In this document: one piece after another, positions 37,124 through 41,514 of the stretch
How the letters are laid out: each line of letters begins with the position of its first letter
Numbering within the stretch: position 1 is the stretch's first letter
From: Acanthaster planci
Taxonomy: Eukaryota > Echinodermata > Asteroidea > Valvatida > Acanthasteridae
Direction: 5' to 3'
NCBI RefSeq assembly: GCF_001949145.1
Contig: NW_019091408.1
Span: 1-41,514, forward strand
Length of the DNA: 41,514 bases
Made by a program: the position numbers and the translations under genes
Notes under the pieces: generated by a model
Databases searched by the model: none
Told to the model about the DNA's origin: nothing
What the model saw: the letters and a program-made list of their open reading frames with translations, nothing else

Positions 37124-39225
37124 TGTTTGCCTTGAGGTAACCAACCCCCTATGGGTAGGATAGGAAATAACTTACAGCTAACTGTTTTTTCCCTGAACAC
37201 AACCCTTGCAGCCTTCCGCTGGACCATCATGCTCCATGGTAATATGCATTGCTTTAAGTGTGCAGGTATATGAGTTGCCATGAAGATAGAAATTGTCAGC
37301 CTTGTCTGACGTAATCCAAGTTGATGTCAGTAAGGTGGACACTTTCTGTTATATACTGTGCCATCTACAAACATTCTCTGGAAACCTTGATAAGATACAC
37401 ACAGAGTCTGCAGTGATGGTTTTGATAATTGTTTGCATAATTTCTTTTGACCTGCATGTTGCATTTAGCTCGAGAGGAACACAGAGCACTTCCTGACAAA
37501 CACTTTGCTGTGACGTGCCAAATGTTGCCATGCAGTGGAATGCTGACCGAACCACACAGTTCTATACCATAGTTGCACCAAGTAGTGGTTTGATAACTTA
37601 TTTTGTACCTGTTGATGGGTATGCCATTATTGTATTGATCTTTAAAGGTGCCATTCCATGATGTTCAGATATTACATTTGCAGGGACTGTGACAGTGTCA
37701 GCAGTAGGCATGAAGTGTCCCAATCATCTCATTTTGGGCCATCTGGGTCTGGGAATGATAGCAACTTTAAAAAAAGGAGAAATGTCTGAAGTTTAGATGG
37801 TGTCACAGATGTTACAGTTGTGCACTGGTACTCTGACCTAAGCTTTGCTTAAAATCTGATGTAATGAAACAGCTTTGGACAGTGGCTCACTGAGAACAAG
37901 CAAACAGGTGTATCTCGGCGTGTGTAATTAATTATTTCCAGAATATAACGAGACTGACTGAGAAGATATTGACTTCTAATGGGCAAACACCAGAGGGGGT
38001 CATCTGGATACCGTATTATACCAAAGAGTAGGGCTCGATGTGATACTAGAAAGTTCTTAGGTCTGTGAGCGGCAGAGGCACGTTGTCAAAGTACACTTAT
38101 TTGTTTTGTGTTTTACTTTGCAGCCTTAAGTTGTTCTCACATCTGTAAAAATGTACATTTGACACAAAGATGTACTTTGCTGGAAGATTATGGAAGATAA
38201 TTGGAAGATTATGTCATATACATGATCAAGTATTGTGGCAACCTGTGCGCAGGTTACAACTCAAGTCTGAGAATTCAGTCCAATAATGTTTGTGTTACAG
38301 TACTGCCTATGAACTAAGTACCCCAAACTAGCCAAAAAGAAGCTTGTTTTATACTCTGATGTAATCGATTTTTTTTCAACTTCACCAAGTACTTGAATTG
38401 CATCATATCCCTGGCCAGTGGTACTGGTCAAATGATAGCATCTGTTGGGTATTTTATTTACTTTTGTTTTATTCATTTATTTAATTATGTATGAGGGTGA
38501 CAGTTGTCAGACATTAAATAATGGAGTAATTTAGAAAATGATCCTTATATACAAAGGGTCAGGTATTAAAATAATTTAAGCAATTACTTGGAGATAAACT
38601 GAATCAACTCTGCTTTTTAGGGGTGTGTGTGTGTTCTGGTGACAGATATCAACATCACTTGTATGTTTCAAGTGTGGGTAGCACATAGTTAATGAATGTC
38701 TGTATTTAAAAGAATGTTATGGGCAAAATTCAACTCAAATGTGCTCTTTTAATCTCTGTTTATGTACACTACTAGGCTTAACCCTAGAAGACTATCTCGC
38801 AGCTGGGGACAAGAACTCAACTGTTACATGCTCAAACATGTTGACACTTATCTTGCAGATAAAGACATTTATTGTCAGTAGAAAATTTGACATATCAAAT
38901 CAATCTGATGTAGGGTTTTGATGTAATGGTCAATTAAAGTTCATGGCCTCACTCGTGTCAGCCTGCGTGCATTGAGCATGGACAGTGGAAAAAGTACGCA
39001 TTTTTGACTGACCTGTCTTTGGAAAAATGGCATGTCTGAATTCACGAAATTGGTGTCAAAATGACCGCTAGACATGTTTTAACAAACACTCTTTGGTACC
39101 CAGTACATGAAAACGGTGCACTGCGGCGGAGTTGGAGGAAAAAGTCGGGGGCAGATTCTTCCCCCCCCCCGGTTCTTCTAGGATTAATGCTGTTAACTGT
39201 CCATGCAGTTATTACCAGTTGTTAG

Positions 39226-39410
39226 CAGTGTTGTAGTCGAAACCACACAAGACCTCCATTGTGTATTCAAGTCACAAGCTATTCAAATGAACTGCAACAG
39301 AAGCATTCCTTAATCATTGTTCACTCTGTCACTTGTGACTGGTCTCGAGCATGGTCTTTTGTCAGGTCTTGTATCTGGCCTTTCTTGTGGTAGTCTCTAC
39401 TACAACACAG
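39226..39410. mobile_element. hAT-like MITE, copy 2 (185 bp)
   Basis: It begins CAGTGTTGTAGTCGAAACCA and ends CTCTACTACAACACAG, complementary ends as in copy 1. The interior matches copy 1 in reverse orientation (CATTCCTTAATCATTGTTCA then CTCTGTCACTTGTGACTGG). The flanking octamers GTTGTTAG and TTTGTAAG agree at 6 of 8 positions, consistent with an aged 8-bp hAT target duplication. Confidence 0.75.
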
Positions 39411-40951
39411 TTTGTAAGTGCTTGTGCTTGTACGACGTAGTCAGTGAAGTAATGGATGTAGCTCTTGACTTAAGCAGTTTCCTCGAATTCAACATGATCG
39501 GTCATCTCCCCTTATACACTGTACGTACATCCCATGCAAAGGTACCTTCATCATTTGTCAGTGGACCTACCCGTCATCGGGGCGTCCATCTGTCCTCGTC
39601 CAATTTTCTGGTTATGACAGGGATTACTACATGCATCTACAGGCGGCGGCTGCAGCTGCTAGCCAAAACCGTAGCCATATAATTCGGACGCAGCGTAGCA
39701 TGGATTTTACAACCAGTGAATTTGGTATTTTTTCAAGAAGCATTGGGTTTAAATTGAAGCTTTGTAGGTCGATTGGAGTCTTTGGATACCACCGATAATT
39801 GCTTTTGTGGAAAATGGTTGAAACGAGGCCTTATATTTTTGACAGTACCATCCGATGTTAGTTTTTAGCATGGAGGAATAAGAACACGTTCAAGGTTGTG
39901 TCGTGAATGTTTCTCTTTCTCCAAAATTAACGAAAGTGTGCCAAATGCTTCACTTCCCAATTTTACATTTTGAACTTGCAAGTAAGCATATATAAGGCTT
40001 TGTCAAAAAATTCGCTTATCGAAAGCCTAATAAGTTATGTGGCCGTATGGGTAATTTATCAGTGGTTGTCTATTCTCTCCCCGGTTGTCAAATAACTATA
40101 CATGTACAGTAGGCCTACTTAGCTGGATTTTATCTCCCGTTGTAGCTGTCTGAAGGAACGAAAATATTTGTGCGCTCGGTATAATGTTGCAATGTGACAA
40201 GGTTGAGCTGAGATAGTTCAGTCCTTACAAATAATTTAAGTCTGACTCAGACATCCCATCGCTTCTGCTGCTGTTTCTTCGACATTGACGCCTTGTACAT
40301 GTACTATGTGAAACGTGCACGTCATATGGCAATAACTTCTCATTATTAAAAACAAAATGAGGCGATATTTATTCCGATTTCAACGAGTTTGGAAAGAGTA
40401 CTGTGTCGGTCTAGACATTTTAACGGTTTTGCAGCTCTTAATATTTTTCAATACACAGGTACAATGTATATGTAACCACACTCCACTAGCTACGATTAGG
40501 CTCAGACAAATAATGACATGCAGCGAAGTCAGAATTTCCAGAGCAGAGTGAACATACGTGCATCAGCATCACTGCACATTACAGTGATTGAAAATTTGTT
40601 CGAATCGGCTGTTTTACTAGCTATGACTTCAGGGTTTAGGGCAATGACATGAATCAGTGAATTAAATAGTGTAATTCGACAAGCAGAAATAGGAACTGTT
40701 ATTGCGGTGGCATAGCGCTTGTGGACAGGTAGTACGCGCGCGTTACAAGCCTCTTCAGCCAAAGGGGTGTGATTTGCCTAACGTTCGCGTGCGTTAAGCT
40801 GAAGTGTGTGTATGAGAGTGTGATAAACAGGAGCATTCTTTTTGAACGCGTCTAAGATTGCAAAATATGGGGGGCCCGACGTTTCGATCCCTGCAGAATC
40901 TCTCCTAAAGGCAAAATGACAAGTAGACAGGGTTAAACAAGCAAACAGGCC

Positions 40952-41194
40952 GCCAATTTCATAGAGCTGCTTAAACCCAAAATTTGCTTAAGTGCAAAAA
41001 ACCTTGCTTAAAATAACAAAGGTTACCAGCTAAAAATCTATGTGATTGTCGTGCTAACCAAAAGACAGGTGAATACCATTCCAAAACAATATAGGCCTAC
41101 ATAACATGGAGTTTTGGCTGGTAACCTGATTCGTCAAGCAAGGTTTTTTCACGCTTAAGCAAATTTTGTGCTTAAGCAGCTCTATGAAATTGGC
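40952..41194. mobile_element. Foldback MITE, 243 bp, ~80-bp inverted repeats
   Basis: The left end GCCAATTTCATAGAGCTGCT and the right end AGCAGCTCTATGAAATTGGC are perfect complements. The arms continue inward (AAATTTGCTTAAG, CCTTGCTTAA/TCAAGCAAGG, GGTTACCAGC/GCTGGTAACC). The core contains TAGGCCTAC. It is non-coding. A diverged relative lies at 27304-27487. Confidence 0.85.
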
Positions 41195-41514
41195 CCCTGC
41201 AGGGAATCAGCCAGGCATGGAAGAACGCAGGAGGACAAAGGGAAAGTCAAGAAAGCTGCAGGCTGGATAAAGGGAACTGCGTGAAAGACATGGCTGGGTG
41301 ACAAAGGGATGCAAACAGTAGTAGAATGTTGAGCATGACCAGACCCTATCTTGGTACGTTTTCTACATCATTAAATACGTGGGCCCCAGTGCTGGCTAGT
41401 ACCATGCTACTAGTTACAGCGTGGTTAAAGTATGGCTGCTATCAACCGCCCCCCCCCATTTTGTCGAATGGAGCTAATGTAGATCTTATACCGCTGTTAG
41501 AGTGAATGTGCCAG

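Larger units (their letters stand above)
34980..37140 (+). other. Probable PFK 3'UTR
   Basis: A+T-rich and non-coding in appearance. The first canonical AATAAA after the stop is at 37118-37123, which implies a UTR of about 2.1 kb. ATTAAA variants occur earlier (35378, 36240) and later. It contains a tRNA-like segment near 35413. Confidence 0.45.
37141..41514. other. Downstream region, no gene recognised; two repeats
   Basis: I find no exon with recognisable protein similarity on either strand. It contains hAT-like MITE copy 2 (39226-39410), a foldback element (40952-41194), C-runs at about 39162-39171 and 41449-41457, and TAGGCCTA words near 40110 and 41095. The proximal part may belong to a longer PFK 3'UTR. 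Confidence 0.6.

Noticed and set aside
39317-39682. 121-codon + strand frame
   Set aside because: Its first third lies in the hAT-like MITE and the remainder has no similarity I recognise.
39655-39700. Word order AACCGTAGCC-ATTCGGACGCAG, similar to 14698-14736
   Set aside because: Too short and diverged to call a shared repeat by eye.

Overview
This is a piece of an animal nuclear genome. It contains the 3' end of one spliced gene and all of a second, both on the + strand. The first (last three coding exons, 677-4298) encodes the C-terminal actin-binding CARP domain of a cyclase-associated protein (CAP). The second (21 coding exons, 8918-34979) encodes a complete 819-residue, two-domain ATP-dependent 6-phosphofructokinase (PFK), the main control enzyme of glycolysis. 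All PFK exons were placed by reading frame, GT..AG borders and family similarity, and the frame stays open across every junction.

The proteins look deuterostome-like. The introns hold many marine-invertebrate-style short repeats, including TAGGCCTA-type words common in echinoderm genomes. I therefore favour an invertebrate deuterostome, perhaps an echinoderm, at low to moderate confidence. I cannot name a species.

Layout: 1-676 is CAP intron. 677-4298 holds the CAP terminal exons. 4299 to about 5500 is the likely CAP 3'UTR. 5500-8600 is intergenic with minor repeats. 8600-8917 is a CpG-rich promoter/5'UTR-like stretch. 8918-34979 is PFK, with introns from 242 bp to 5.3 kb. 34980 to about 37140, possibly 38960, is the PFK 3'UTR. 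The rest, to 41514, is repeat-rich sequence with no gene that I recognise.

The introns and flanks carry at least seven families of non-autonomous repeat. They include a TTAA-flanked piggyBac-like MITE (two inverted copies), a hAT-like MITE with CAGTGTTG ends (two full copies and one partial), several foldback elements with long inverted repeats, and four tRNA-derived SINE or tRNA-like segments. No open reading frame for a transposase or reverse transcriptase was recognised.

The most interesting coding observation is a possible 39-nt, frame-preserving cassette exon (24503-24541) in the 5.3-kb intron 14. It would add 13 residues at the start of the PFK regulatory half. I see no prokaryotic-type operon, defence system, CRISPR array or other unknown multi-gene system here.
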